A stretch of DNA of 32,928 nt from Luteolibacter sp. (GTDB lineage: Bacteria; Verrucomicrobiota; Verrucomicrobiia; Verrucomicrobiales; Akkermansiaceae). The stretch lies in contig JAUYNL010000025.1 in NCBI GenBank assembly GCA_030696085.1, positions 1 through 32,928 on the forward strand. The letters are read 5' to 3'. The notes under the pieces were generated by a model. That model searched no databases and had not been told where the DNA came from. It saw only the letters and a list, made by a program, of their open reading frames with translations. Positions 8,637-16,392 of this stretch are shown here, piece after piece. Position 1 is the stretch's first letter, and every line of letters starts with the position of its first letter. The translations under genes and the position numbers were made by a program.

Positions 8637-10703
8637 ATGGCGAGAAACTACACCCTCCACAAATCCCCCGCGGTTACCGCCTCCGGCATCGACTACCCGG
8701 CCGCCCTCAACGAGGAGCAATACGCCGCCGTTTCCTCGCCTCCTGGCCGCGCGCTGGTCATCGCCGGCGCCGGCTCCGGGAAAACCCGCACGCTCACCTA
8801 CCGCGTCGCCTGGCTGCTCGACCACGGCATCGACCCCCGCCAGATCCTGCTCCTCACCTTCACCAACAAGGCCGCCCGCGAAATGACCGAGCGCGTCCGC
8901 GAGCTTGTCCCGCACGATACCTCCGCGCTCTGGGCCGGCACCTTCCACTCCATCGGCTCGCGCATCCTGCGCCGCCACGCCGAGGACATCGGCTTCACCC
9001 GCTCCTTTTCCATCCTTGATCGCGACGACCAGAAATCCATGCTCAACGCCGTCATCGGCTTGCTCGATATCGATACCAAACAACGCCGCTTCCCCAAGGC
9101 CGACGTGCTCGCCTCGATGTTCTCCCTCATCGAAAACACCGGCATCGCGCTCGATCAGCTCATCGCCGACCGCTACGACCACTTCTACGACTGGACTGAC
9201 GAGATTGAAAAAGTCCGCCTCGCCTACATCGCCAGGAAACACGCCACCAACTCCATGGACTTCGACGACCTGCTCGTCCAGACCGTGCTGCTCTTCGAAG
9301 AGTTTCCCGACATCCTCGATCTCTACCAAAAACGCTTCCGCCACCTCCTCGTCGATGAGTATCAGGACACCAACGCCGTCCAGTGCCGCATGATCGACCT
9401 GCTCGCCGGGGAAACCAACAGCCTCATGTGCGTCGGCGATGACGCGCAATCCATCTACTCCTGGCGCGGCGCGGACATGTCGCTCATCCTCGGCTTCCCG
9501 CAGCGCTACCCCGGCGCGAAAGTCCACATCATCGAGACCAACTACCGCAGCGTCCCCGAGATCCTCGATCTATCAAACGCCGCCATCAGCGCCAATACCG
9601 CCCGCTTCGAGAAAGACCTGCGCTCCTCCCGCGAGGCGGCGGACGTGAAACCCGCGCTCGTCGCCCTGCCGGATCCCTACAGCCAGGCGGCCTTCGTCGC
9701 CCAGCGCATCGAGGAACTCCGCGAAGCCGGCGTCCCACACTCGGAAATCGCCGTGCTCTACCGCGCCCACTTCCAGAGCCTCGATATTCAGATGGAGCTC
9801 ACCATGCGCGGCATCCCCTTCGTCATCACCAGCGGCCTGCGCTTCTTCGAGCAGGCCCACATCAAGGACGTCTCCGCCTTCATGCGCTTCGTCGTGAACC
9901 GCCGCGATGAAGTCTCCTTCCTCCGCATGGTCTCGCTGCTCCCCGGCATCGGTCCCGGCTCCGCCGACAAACTCTGGAACGAGTGGCTCAAATCCGGTCT
10001 CTCGGGAAACGAAAACCCGCCCGAAGGAAAATGGTCCGACCTCTTCCTCAAGTTCAAGACCCCGAAAAAATCCGCCAAACACTGGGAGCAACTCTGCTAC
10101 ACGCTCGACGAACTCACGCCCGACGGCCAATTCGCCACGCCGTCGGCCATGATCTTCTCCATCCTCGAAGGCGTCTATAAAGACTATCTGGAGGCCACCT
10201 ACGACAACGCCGAATCCCGCCGCTCCGATATCGAAAAACTCTCCGAATACGCCGGAAACTTCACCGAAATCCTCGAGTTCCTCGAACAGCTCTCCCTCAT
10301 GTCGTCCACCGACGATCAACCCTCTTCCTCTTCATCCATTCAAAATTCAAAATCCAACATTCAAAATTCCGACCAAGTCACCCTCTCCTCCATCCACCAG
10401 GCCAAAGGCCTCGAATGGAAAGTCGTCTTCCTCATCTGGCTCGTGGATGGCCAGTTTCCCAACGGCCGCATCCTCGAAGCCGACGATCAGGACATGCTCG
10501 AAGAAGAACGCCGCCTCTTCTACGTCGCCCTCACCCGGGCCAAGGACGAACTCTATCTCACCTATCCCATGATGAACCCGAAATCCTACACCGGCGACGT
10601 CATCTGCCGCCCATCCCAGTTCCTTGAGGATTTTCCTGCCGAGTTAGTGGAGGAGTGGAACGTCGGAAACAATAACCCGTGGAGCGACGACGAGCCGTTC
10701 TGA
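8637..10703 (+). CDS. UvrD/PcrA-type superfamily 1A DNA helicase
   Basis: 688 residues from the ATG of MARNYTLHKS. An upstream in-frame TTG at 8598 lies in repeat-like text and is unlikely. ATP-dependent 3'-5' helicases of this group act in excision repair, mismatch repair and replication restart. Motifs in order: LNEEQYAAV (Q motif), AGAGSGKTRTLTYR (Walker A), LTFTNKAAREM (Ia), LVDEYQDTNAVQ (Walker B), VGDDAQSIYSWRGAD (III), ETNYRS (IV), TLSSIHQAKGLEWK (V) and RRLFYVALTRAKDELYL (VI). Just before motif V, a serine/asparagine/glutamine-rich stretch (SSSSSIQNSKSNIQNSDQ) is encoded by a dispersed ATTCAAAATTC-type repeat read in frame. The C-terminus stops soon after motif VI, without the long tail of PcrA. 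Confidence 0.93.
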   Translation: MARNYTLHKSPAVTASGIDYPAALNEEQYAAVSSPPGRALVIAGAGSGKTRTLTYRVAWLLDHGIDPRQILLLTFTNKAAREMTERVRELVPHDTSALWAGTFHSIGSRILRRHAEDIGFTRSFSILDRDDQKSMLNAVIGLLDIDTKQRRFPKADVLASMFSLIENTGIALDQLIADRYDHFYDWTDEIEKVRLAYIARKHATNSMDFDDLLVQTVLLFEEFPDILDLYQKRFRHLLVDEYQDTNAVQCRMIDLLAGETNSLMCVGDDAQSIYSWRGADMSLILGFPQRYPGAKVHIIETNYRSVPEILDLSNAAISANTARFEKDLRSSREAADVKPALVALPDPYSQAAFVAQRIEELREAGVPHSEIAVLYRAHFQSLDIQMELTMRGIPFVITSGLRFFEQAHIKDVSAFMRFVVNRRDEVSFLRMVSLLPGIGPGSADKLWNEWLKSGLSGNENPPEGKWSDLFLKFKTPKKSAKHWEQLCYTLDELTPDGQFATPSAMIFSILEGVYKDYLEATYDNAESRRSDIEKLSEYAGNFTEILEFLEQLSLMSSTDDQPSSSSSIQNSKSNIQNSDQVTLSSIHQAKGLEWKVVFLIWLVDGQFPNGRILEADDQDMLEEERRLFYVALTRAKDELYLTYPMMNPKSYTGDVICRPSQFLEDFPAELVEEWNVGNNNPWSDDEPF
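10338..10369 (+). repeat. ATTCAAAATTC repeat inside the helicase gene
   Basis: A 32-bp AT-rich string made of two ATTCAAAATTC units joined by AAAATCCAAC. It is clearly unlike the GC-rich coding sequence around it. It preserves the reading frame and contributes the IQNSKSNIQNS stretch. Strings of this kind are known as intergenic dispersed repeats in various bacteria. Confidence 0.6.
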
Positions 10704-10711
10704 AAATTGTA

Positions 10712-10732
10712 GCGTCGGTCTGTGACCGTCGC
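10712..10732. repeat. Hairpin after the helicase gene
   Basis: A stem of CGGTC/GACCG with a TGT loop, extended past one T-T mismatch by GCG/CGC. It lies 9 bp after the helicase stop and is followed by AAATTTCCCC rather than a T-run. It may act as an mRNA 3' structure. It also covers the most upstream possible start of the toxin frame, arguing against that start. Confidence 0.45.
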
Positions 10733-11102
10733 AAATTTCCCCATTGACGCGACTCCGTCATTGACGGACATTCCATCGCGTGCGCCTCACCTTCAAGGAA
10801 CCTCGTTCTTCACCCGGCAAGCTGGAGAACTCCTGCCCGATGAAGAATTGAACGCCTTGCAGTGGGCGCTCATGGCCAACCCTGAAAGCGGTGATCTCAT
10901 CCGTGGCTCCGGCGGGCTGCGCAAGCTCCGTTGGGCGGGATCCGTTCGCGGCAAGCGCGGCGGCCTACGCGTCATCTACTACTGGCATGTGCCGGGAAGC
11001 GTCATTCTTCTCCTGCTTGCCTACCCGAAAAACGAACAGGAAAATCTCACGCCCGATCAACTCAAAATCCTCAAATCCATCATCCAAACCGAATTCCCAT
11101 GA
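10722..11102 (+). CDS. RelE/HigB-like type II toxin (start uncertain)
   Basis: Up to 126 residues. The core is that of the RelE/ParE toxin family: LPDEELNALQWALMANPESG, IRGSGGLRKLRWAGS, KRGGLRVIYYWHVP and LLLLAYPKNEQENLTPDQL. These are typically ribosome-dependent mRNA interferases held inactive by the partner antitoxin. The N-terminal ~25 residues have no family character. A GTG at 10780 in another frame would give VRLTFKE, a typical family beginning, if one A were present after GGA near 10798. The 5' end may therefore contain a 1-nt deletion. Otherwise a non-ATG start in the present frame is used. The TGA overlaps the antitoxin ATG (11099-11102), giving the toxin-first order usual in higBA-like pairs. 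Confidence 0.78.
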   Translation: MTVANFPIDATPSLTDIPSRAPHLQGTSFFTRQAGELLPDEELNALQWALMANPESGDLIRGSGGLRKLRWAGSVRGKRGGLRVIYYWHVPGSVILLLLAYPKNEQENLTPDQLKILKSIIQTEFP

Positions 11103-11419
11103 AAGACGAACTCTTCCAACAACTCGCCGCCAGCCTCAAGGAAGGCGGTGCCATTCTTCGCGGAAAAAAGAAACCCGCGCGCAGCACCACCCTGCAAACA
11201 CCGGATTTGTCCCGGCATAGCATTGCGACGCCGGACGCCAAGACCGTCCGTGACAAACTCGGACTCAGCCAGATTCAGTTCGCCGCTCTTATCGGCATCA
11301 GCCCCCGCACCCTCCAGAACTGGGAACAAGGCCATCGCCGCCCCGAAGGCACCGCCCGCGCCCTCCTGCGCGTCGCGGAATCCCACCCACAGGCCGTGCT
11401 TGAGGCGCTGCATCGGTGA
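11099..11419 (+). CDS. Xre-family HTH antitoxin
   Basis: 106 residues starting at the ATG that overlaps the toxin stop. The C-terminal half has a Cro/C1-type helix-turn-helix: VRDKLGLSQIQFAALIGISP, then RTLQNWEQGHRRPEGTAR and LLRVAESHP. Such HigA/MqsA-like antitoxins bind the toxin through the less structured N-terminal part (here MKDELFQQLAASLKEGGAIL and a basic linker) and repress their own promoter through the HTH. The pairing, the four-base overlap and the toxin's family make a functional TA module likely. No promoter or operator palindrome was identified. Confidence 0.88.
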   Translation: MKDELFQQLAASLKEGGAILRGKKKPARSTTLQTPDLSRHSIATPDAKTVRDKLGLSQIQFAALIGISPRTLQNWEQGHRRPEGTARALLRVAESHPQAVLEALHR

Positions 11420-11436
11420 CCGGATGTGAATTGGAT

Positions 11437-11479
11437 TACTCTGACCCCATTCACTGACCCCATTCACTGACCCCACTCA
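11437..11479 (+). repeat. CTGACCCCATTCA tandem repeat and left inverted-repeat end
   Basis: A 13-bp unit CTGACCCCATTCA occurs from 11441 in nearly three copies. Its first copy is part of TACTCTGACCCCATT (11437-11451), an exact reverse complement of 15128-15142 on the other side of the delta-60 gene. The rest of the 11420-11952 gap has a GGACA/TGTCC hairpin with a CTCC loop (11724-11737) and no supportable gene, although one frame is open through much of it. Confidence 0.6.
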
Positions 11480-11952
11480 TCCACCCAAAGCAGGTCGGAG
11501 TCTAGCCAAAACCATGTGCGTTTTCGGCATTCTTTCGTTAGCGAACCATTCAAAGTGTGCGACTTCTGGCTTTTTCGCCAATCCCGCATCAATTGATTCT
11601 TCTCATTCTAACGATTTTTGACAATTTCTTACCCGTGATCAGAGGAAACCGCATCATCCCTCACCTCTCCCGCATGATCGCCCAACCCTCAACCGACCGC
11701 TGCGAACCCGCTATAAGAAGGGTGGACACTCCTGTCCGCCCGCAAATGAAATGCGAAAGAACCGTCCCAACGGCCCGTTGCCTTCGTCTTGTCCCAGCAC
11801 AGTCGACTGGCGGCGACGGAAATTCAATGTTCATCCAGTTCCTCCGTGCCAGGCGCGATCAACCGACTCTCCCTCCACTCACCCTTGCCCAATGTCTGTT
11901 ATTCGGAACCCCATTGATCCACATACCCCATCCATTAAACTTCTCCATCTCC

Positions 11953-14900
11953 ATGAACTTTGTGATCCGTATTCTCAGCCTGGTGTTCATAACGCTATCG
12001 CAAGTGTGGGCGCTGGATGCCCTTAATCCTTCTTTTAATCCTGTGATCCGAGGACCCGGCACGGTCCGGTGCATGGCGTGGAATCCCGTGTCATCTAAAA
12101 TTTATGCTTCAGTCTCGGGTGACAAAATCAACGGGCTGATTCTCACTTCGAATTTTGTGAGATTGGATGCGGCTGGAAATCCGGATCCGACATTCGCCCC
12201 TTCCATTAACGGAACGGTGAACGAGATCGCGGTCCAACAGGACGGAAAGACCATCATTGCGGGTTCGTTCAGTTCGGTGGACGGACACACCTCGCCCAAG
12301 GTCGCCAGACTCTTGCTTGATGGAACAGTGGATACATCGTTTTTCGCATCGGGAAGCTATCTGCCAAGGGAAGTGACAGCACTGGCGGTGGCAGCGGACG
12401 GCACGGTTTACGCGGGTTCGAAAGAATCGTCATCAGGTATGATCGGCATGCCTCCGCTTCTCTACAAGTTCGGGGTTTCCGGCACGCTGATCGAACCCTT
12501 CGGGCCGAAGTTCGACTCGGTTTCGGGAAGCGCTAGCATAGACGCCATATTGTTGCTGCCATCGGGCGAAATTGTGGTTGGCGGAACATTCACCAAGGTT
12601 GGAACCACAGTTCAGAGTTACTTGGCCAAACTCAGTGCCGACGGTGTGTTGGACGCAGTCTTCAAGCCCGTTTTGACCTATACGGGAACCTCATCGTCAT
12701 CTCGACCCATCAGGGCTCTTGGCGATGCTGGATCGGGCGGGATCTACGCGGGTGGCGACTTCACCAAGGTCAACGGTGTTTCGCAACCGGGTGTTGCGCG
12801 ATTGGGAGTAAACGGAGCGCGGGATGCATCATTCAGTCCGGTCCTGTCTGGTTCGCCGGTGAATGTCAGCGGTATTGCTTTGGATTCAGCAGGCAGGATC
12901 GTCCTCTCCGGGAAATTCACAATCTCCATAGCGACCAGCACTTGGCCGCCCAGTGCGATCTCGAAGAGCAATCTGGCGAGGCTCGATGCCGCAGGGGTGA
13001 TGGACACTACCTTTGGAAGCACGATCTCAACTTGGGACGATCTTGAACTCATGGATTCAGACGATGTCATGGTCGCCAACTCAGGCATCTACTCATCGAA
13101 TGGCTTCGTACAGCCTCCCATGATGAGGTTTCGTTCCAGCGGAATCAGGGATGATTCCTTCCAGATTGACCTGAGGCGGCGCGACAATCCGGAATCTGTC
13201 TGCATCAGGCCCGGCAACGGCCCGCTTCTAGCAGGCACTTGGATGAAAGAGGTGAACGGTGTGGAAACCGGCAACTTGGCTGCGACCACTCCGACCGGAC
13301 AGGTGGACGACACTTTCAAACTCGTGCTGAATCCCGGAGCATCGGTGGCATCCACTCTAGTGATGCCGGATGGACGTATTCTCATTGGCGGAAACTTTTC
13401 CACGGTCGGCGCTCTTACCCGGCCCAAACTCGCTCTGATTGAAGCGGATGGCTCACCCGTGGAGGTCTTCGATCTCGGGACGGGCCCATCGACGAATGTG
13501 ACGGTTTCGCGCCTGCTGCCCTCAGGCAAGGTGCTGGTTGGCGGACTTTTTTCCACCATCAACGGGCGGGATGCGAAGGGAGTGGCATTGTTGGATCTTG
13601 CCGCGCTTCCCGCCACGCGGAATCTGATCGTCGAGGAGATTCTGGAGGCGCGCTACGGGACACCCCAAGCCTCTAACGACGTGCTTCCAGTGATCAAGTC
13701 GGCCCTCATCGACGGCAAGGTGAACCTTACTGTCAACACGACCACCATGGGAGGAGACCCGGCGCCGGGTTCCACCAAATACCTGACGCTCCGCTACCGC
13801 ACCAACCGCGGCGAACGCACGGCGCGCATCAGCGGTAGCAGCCTGACTCTCCCCAATGTCCCATGGGATTCCGGATTGATCGACCTGTCATTCCGCCCCG
13901 CGCATACGGAATCGCTGTTTCTCGAGGATGCGACCGGACAGCCCGACGGCAAGATCATCCTGCTTGGCAGCTTCAGCACGTTCGCAGGCTACACCATTCC
14001 GAAAATGGTGCGGCTATCGGCCGACGGATTGTTGGACACTGCCTTCCAGCCTGCGGCGCAGTTTTCCAACTTCACCGCGAATGCCGTGCGGGCCGCACCG
14101 AGTGGACAGATCTACATTGGGACGGAATCGCTAAGTCTGAGCGGCGGTTCCACACCGCGAGGATTCTATCGACTCACTTCCTCCGGAGTCAACGATCCCA
14201 CCTTCGTCTGTCCTACATTTATCAGGTATGTGAACGCCATCGAGCCGCTGCCGGATGGTGGGGTTTGGTGCTCAGGCGAATTTGAGCACGTGGCGACGGG
14301 CGGGCGACAACAAGTGGCGAAGCTGTTGACAAATGGATCGGTGGATCCCGGCTTTGATGCCGGTGACGCCGCCAACGAGTTTTATGCCACTGCGGATCAC
14401 GGCATGGCGCTGGAAACCCCGGACAAACTGTGGCTTGTAGGAAATTTCACCGCCTTCCAAGGAATCCCCCGCGATGGCGTGGCATGCATCAACCTCAATT
14501 CCGCACTCGCGCCGCTTGCTCAAGTGGTGCCGAGATCGGTTACGGTGCCGGATGGAACTCCTGTGACCTTTGGCTTGAACAAAGCCGGTGCGGACGAAAC
14601 TTATGTTTGGCTGCGTAGCGGAGTTCCCATCCAAGGAGCGAACGGGCCATCGATCACGCTGACGAGCGATGTGTCCACGGTCACGCGGACGTACACCGTA
14701 CAGGCGACCAATCGAGCTGGAACCACGGTTTCATCGGGCACTCTCACTTTTAGGGAGGCGACCCTCGCCGAGTGGCTCGCTGCTCACTCCCTAAACGGTT
14801 TACAGGCCAACGACGACAGCGACGGGGATGGTGCGAACAACTTTTCCGAGTATCTCGCCCGCACCGATCCAACCAATGGCGCTTCGGTTTTCTCAACAGG

Positions 14901-15105
14901 ATTAGAATTCCAAGTTGGCAGTGTCCGCCTGCGGTGGAAGACCTATCCCGGACGGCAATACTTCATCGAGAAGTCGGCGGATTTGAGTAACTGGGTTCCA
15001 ACGGGAGTTGCAATCGAGGGAGATGGTGGGGAAAAGGTCATGGATGTGCCTTACAACACTGATGATCCGGCACTGTATTGGCGGGTGAGGTTGGCGAAAC
15101 CGTGA
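11953..15105 (+). CDS. Secreted delta-60-repeat protein with DUF3395-like and Ig-like domains
   Basis: 1050 residues from the ATG of MNFVIRILSLVFITLSQVWA, a Sec signal peptide likely cut after residue ~18. The open frame extends upstream to 11557 without coding character. About eleven delta-60/DUF5122-type repeats follow, each with a core like DGKTIIAGSFSSVDG, a strand such as PKVARLLLDGTVDTSF, and spacing of about 50-60 residues, suggesting beta-propellers. They are interrupted at about residues 554-635 by a block with ILEARYGTPQ, GDPAPGSTKYLTLRYR and GERTARISG, which resembles DUF3395. Near the C-terminus are an Ig-like domain (TYVWLRSGVPIQGANGPSI), a Ca-binding DDSDGDGANNFSEYLA segment, and a final beta-rich module (GRQYFIEKSADLSNW) typical of verrucomicrobial exported proteins. 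The molecular role is unknown; it is probably extracellular or surface-associated. It is flanked by short inverted repeats. Confidence 0.85.
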   Translation: MNFVIRILSLVFITLSQVWALDALNPSFNPVIRGPGTVRCMAWNPVSSKIYASVSGDKINGLILTSNFVRLDAAGNPDPTFAPSINGTVNEIAVQQDGKTIIAGSFSSVDGHTSPKVARLLLDGTVDTSFFASGSYLPREVTALAVAADGTVYAGSKESSSGMIGMPPLLYKFGVSGTLIEPFGPKFDSVSGSASIDAILLLPSGEIVVGGTFTKVGTTVQSYLAKLSADGVLDAVFKPVLTYTGTSSSSRPIRALGDAGSGGIYAGGDFTKVNGVSQPGVARLGVNGARDASFSPVLSGSPVNVSGIALDSAGRIVLSGKFTISIATSTWPPSAISKSNLARLDAAGVMDTTFGSTISTWDDLELMDSDDVMVANSGIYSSNGFVQPPMMRFRSSGIRDDSFQIDLRRRDNPESVCIRPGNGPLLAGTWMKEVNGVETGNLAATTPTGQVDDTFKLVLNPGASVASTLVMPDGRILIGGNFSTVGALTRPKLALIEADGSPVEVFDLGTGPSTNVTVSRLLPSGKVLVGGLFSTINGRDAKGVALLDLAALPATRNLIVEEILEARYGTPQASNDVLPVIKSALIDGKVNLTVNTTTMGGDPAPGSTKYLTLRYRTNRGERTARISGSSLTLPNVPWDSGLIDLSFRPAHTESLFLEDATGQPDGKIILLGSFSTFAGYTIPKMVRLSADGLLDTAFQPAAQFSNFTANAVRAAPSGQIYIGTESLSLSGGSTPRGFYRLTSSGVNDPTFVCPTFIRYVNAIEPLPDGGVWCSGEFEHVATGGRQQVAKLLTNGSVDPGFDAGDAANEFYATADHGMALETPDKLWLVGNFTAFQGIPRDGVACINLNSALAPLAQVVPRSVTVPDGTPVTFGLNKAGADETYVWLRSGVPIQGANGPSITLTSDVSTVTRTYTVQATNRAGTTVSSGTLTFREATLAEWLAAHSLNGLQANDDSDGDGANNFSEYLARTDPTNGASVFSTGLEFQVGSVRLRWKTYPGRQYFIEKSADLSNWVPTGVAIEGDGGEKVMDVPYNTDDPALYWRVRLAKP

Positions 15106-15127
15106 ATTTTCGTGAGGTGGAGGCGTA

Positions 15128-15142
15128 AATGGGGTCAGAGTA
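15128..15142 (-). repeat. Right inverted-repeat end flanking the delta-60 gene
   Basis: AATGGGGTCAGAGTA, the exact reverse complement of 11437-11451. It lies 22 bp after the stop of the delta-60 gene. Strings of this type (GGGGTCAGAGT) often flank REP-associated or IS200-like elements in bacteria, as I recall, but no transposase lies between the two copies here. Confidence 0.55.
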
Positions 15143-15222
15143 CACATTTCAACATCTTTCCAAGTTTCTTTTGGCTGCGGTTTTTTAGATTGGAAAGCAG
15201 GCGGGACGCCCGTGCTCCTTTC

Positions 15223-15414
15223 TTAGGTGTATTCGAGAACCAGGGTGCGGCCGTCGTCCATTTGGATTTCCCCGGGCTTCCACGCCTGAGTTTGGTCGAA
15301 TCAGTCTGGGTCAGGCTCATTGGGATTTCGGGGACGATTGAACCAATCGAGATCGGGTTCTTCGTCGGGGATCCATTCCTTGATCGCCTGCCAGGGCGGC
15401 TCGATGGGCTCCAT
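15223..15414 (-). pseudogene. Small hypothetical ORF with an in-frame TGA
   Basis: From the ATG at 15414 the minus strand reads MEPIEPPWQAIKEWIPDEEP and ends at a TGA (15301-15303) after 37 residues. The same frame then stays open (FDQTQAWKPGEIQMDDGR) to a TAA at 15223-15225. Composition on both sides of the stop is similar: acidic, with Trp and Pro. A ~63-residue gene interrupted by a nonsense mutation is plausible, as is a genuine 37-residue protein. Family unknown. The start codon lies at the edge of the 31-bp tandem repeat. The rest of the gap 15143-15545 holds that repeat and a GC-rich imperfect hairpin around 15197-15216. Confidence 0.35.
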
Positions 15415-15416
15415 TC

Positions 15417-15513
15417 TTCGCTAAAGCTACGAATGGCAGGCCAATTTTTCGCTAAAGCTACGAATGGCAGGCCAATTTTTCGCTAAAGCTACGAATGGCA
15501 GGCCAATTTTTCG
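15417..15513. repeat. 31-bp tandem repeat, three copies
   Basis: The unit TTCGCTAAAGCTACGAATGG plus CAGGCCAATTT is repeated three times with an exact 31-bp period (starts at 15417, 15448 and 15479). A diverged partial fourth copy starts at 15510 (TTCGCTGACATAACGAACGG). Each unit can fold through CGCTAAAGC and GCTACGAA-type pairing. The first copy with its left flank forms CCATTC...GAATGG (15411-15436). There are no unique spacers, so this is not a CRISPR array. Confidence 0.8.
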
Positions 15514-15548
15514 CTGACATAACGAACGGCACGGCAGAAGGGGGAAGA

Positions 15549-15623
15549 TCAGGTGTTCAAAAGTCTCTTACGGGCGAAGGCTTTTCCAGATGCGGTCTTG
15601 AGATAGCGCTCGAAGCACAAAGA
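15549..15623 (-). pseudogene. GIY-YIG endonuclease C-terminal remnant
   Basis: About 24 codons reading LCFERYLKTASGKAFARKRL then a stop. This matches the characteristic C-terminal end of small GIY-YIG domain proteins (..FEKYLKTxxGxAFxKKRL). Nothing upstream on the minus strand, in any frame, continues the domain: the GIY and YIG strands are absent. It is therefore a fragment left by deletion or recombination. Confidence 0.5.
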
Positions 15624-15889
15624 GTGTTCATGAGAACAATTTTTGGACGGGGCAAGATCCGGGGTGATGGATCGGTTTTGGGGAAGGTCAGGGTGAGTGA
15701 ATTTCCGACGGGGGGAAGAAATTCGGAATTGGAGTGAGACGCCCCGGGGACGGCCTTGCAGCGTGACGCCGCAGCCACTTTGCGGGAGGCGGCGATGCGG
15801 TTTTCGCGGTGCCGGCGGAAAACGGGCACAACATGCAGCCGCTCGGCGACCCTTGGAGGACGGGCCGAATGCGCTTCTTCTCCAGAAGC

Positions 15890-16288
15890 ATGAATCAGTT
15901 TCCAATTCCCGCCGCCAATGCCACCGACAAAGCCAAGCTCACGAAGCTCGCGGAATGTGCCGCCACAGCAGCTACGGCAGCCGATACTGCCGCTGTCACT
16001 TTGATCGAACGAAACATCGATGAAATCGTTTATCGCCTTTTTGATCTCACACCCACCGAGATCACTCAAATTGAAACCGCGCTGGCCAATACGCGAGGTT
16101 CGGCTTCCACCGATGATGCCGATGACGACGAACCAAAAAAACCCAAAGAACAGCTCCGCGACGCCGACGGACTCCTCCGCTGCAAAGTCTGCGACTGGCA
16201 CAAACCCGAAGACGAAATGATCTCGGGAGACATCGTCGAACTCCATCACCTCGATCCCATTTCCGAGGCCCCGGATGAAGTCAAAGGA
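15890..16288 (+). pseudogene. Type IIG R-M tail joined to an HNH-like fragment
   Basis: The open frame first reads MNQFPIPAANATDKAKLTKL, then an alanine-rich helix, then NIDEIVYRLFDLTPTEITQI. This is the usual end of Eco57I/TaqI-like DNA methyltransferase-endonucleases (..YPIP.., IDxxVYxLYGLTxEEI). After a charged linker (DDADDDEPKKPKEQ) comes LLRCKVCDWHKPEDEM and DIVELHHLDPISEAPDEVKG, an HNH-type segment with a CxxC pair and the His-His. The frame then loses domain character and runs into the xseA start region. Both parts are incomplete: there is no methyltransferase core, and no second zinc pair of the HNH. It is a chimeric remnant rather than a working enzyme. The region 15624-15889 shows no other recognisable gene. 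Confidence 0.5.
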
Positions 16289-16392
16289 GCCGATTGCCGG
16301 CTCATCACCGGATCCCCAATCTCAAGGCTGCGGGATGCGGCGTGCGTGGATTTTCCCGCTCGAAATTCTCCACCTCCCTGCCAGTCTGCCGC

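Noticed and set aside
8307..9527. 406-codon minus-strand frame over uppS end and the helicase start
   Set aside because: It reads across two real plus-strand genes and intergenic repeats, with low-complexity Gly/Val/Asp-rich translation.
11557..11952. N-terminal extension of the delta-60 protein
   Set aside because: The frame is open, but an excellent signal peptide starts at 11953 and the upstream text contains a dispersed hairpin and no protein-like sequence.
15301..15303. TGA as a selenocysteine codon in the small minus-strand ORF
   Set aside because: No SECIS-like hairpin is evident immediately downstream, the protein is not a redox family, and a nonsense mutation is simpler.
15417..15513. 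CRISPR-like repeat array
   Set aside because: The copies are contiguous with a 31-bp period and no unique spacers, and no cas genes are near.
15557..16249. 230-codon minus-strand frame opposite the R-M remnant
   Set aside because: No domain character. The plus strand has recognisable R-M and HNH segments, and the only supported minus-strand coding is the short GIY-YIG tail in another frame.
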